5,915 bases of DNA from SM23-73-3 sp965369445 (GTDB lineage Bacteria > Zixibacteria > MSB-5A5 > SM1-73): the NCBI GenBank assembly GCA_965369445.1, contig CBDUQU010000165.1, positions 1 to 5,915 on the forward strand, given 5' to 3'. Under the pieces are notes generated by a model. It worked only from the letters and a program-made list of their open reading frames with translations, was not told the DNA's origin and made no database searches. Each line of letters begins with the position of its first letter. Position 1 is the first letter of the stretch. The translations under genes were made by a program, and so were the position numbers. Shown piece by piece: positions 5,791 to 5,915 of the stretch.

Positions 5791-5903
5791 CTTTTCCCAC
5801 CGATCAAGAAAAATTAAAAATCTTTCACAAAAGCTAATCATTCCAAAATTGATGCCGTAAATAGTTATGAGCATATGCTCCTACCTCCGTTCGAGGAGCC
5901 GCA
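5791..5903. other. AT-rich intergenic region with a 12-bp palindrome
   Basis: This stretch is A/T-rich and has no gene. It contains the perfect palindrome GAGCATATGCTC (5869-5880). I could not find a promoter with both boxes at proper spacing. The region may be the leader of a gene beginning at the window edge. Confidence 0.4.
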
Positions 5904-5915
5904 ATGCCGAGACCG
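5904..5915 (+). CDS. Possible start of a gene cut by the window edge
   Basis: An ATG at 5904 is preceded by GAGGAG (5893-5898) with a 5-base spacing, a good ribosome binding site. Only four codons (MPRP) are visible, so no product can be named. The terminator and AT-rich region upstream fit the start of a new transcription unit. Confidence 0.25.

Overview
This window looks like a piece of chromosome from a diderm (Gram-negative-type) bacterium, probably from an uncultivated lineage. The diderm inference rests on one secreted, beta-barrel-like protein. The lineage guess rests on the unusual intergenic repeats and is weak. Coding regions are of moderate GC content, and every credible gene lies on the + strand.

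Layout. Bases 1-343 are non-coding and packed with degenerate ACGGATTAA-type repeats, a 24-bp perfect palindrome and strong hairpins. Then come coaE (dephospho-CoA kinase), a short gap with a GC-rich hairpin, and an unrecognised exported protein whose features suggest an outer-membrane beta-barrel. A tRNA locus follows. It has a plausible promoter with a perfect TATAAT, a broken 5' tRNA-Ala copy, and then an intact tRNA-Ala(CGC). The duplication includes an upstream tract of 7-bp tandem repeats (GAACCRW type). After about 160 bases with no gene comes a long-form bacterial SRP RNA of about 272 nt, with Alu and S domains. It is followed by dnaX, ybaB and recR. A candidate terminator lies between ybaB and recR and a stronger one after recR. 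The last 12 bases may be the start of another gene.

How the genes fit together. The order SRP RNA - dnaX - ybaB - recR is the well-known arrangement seen, for example, in Bacillus subtilis. It joins protein targeting, the replicative clamp loader, a nucleoid-associated protein and RecFOR recombinational repair. coaE and the exported protein have no evident functional link to this block.

The genes are ordinary housekeeping genes and I see no new enzymatic or defence system. What is unusual is the intergenic DNA. Two families of short-period repeats (7-nt GAACCAT-like and 9-nt AACGGAT-like) occupy several gaps. One heptamer tract has been duplicated together with half a tRNA gene, and the broken tRNA carries a palindrome that recurs upstream of coaE.
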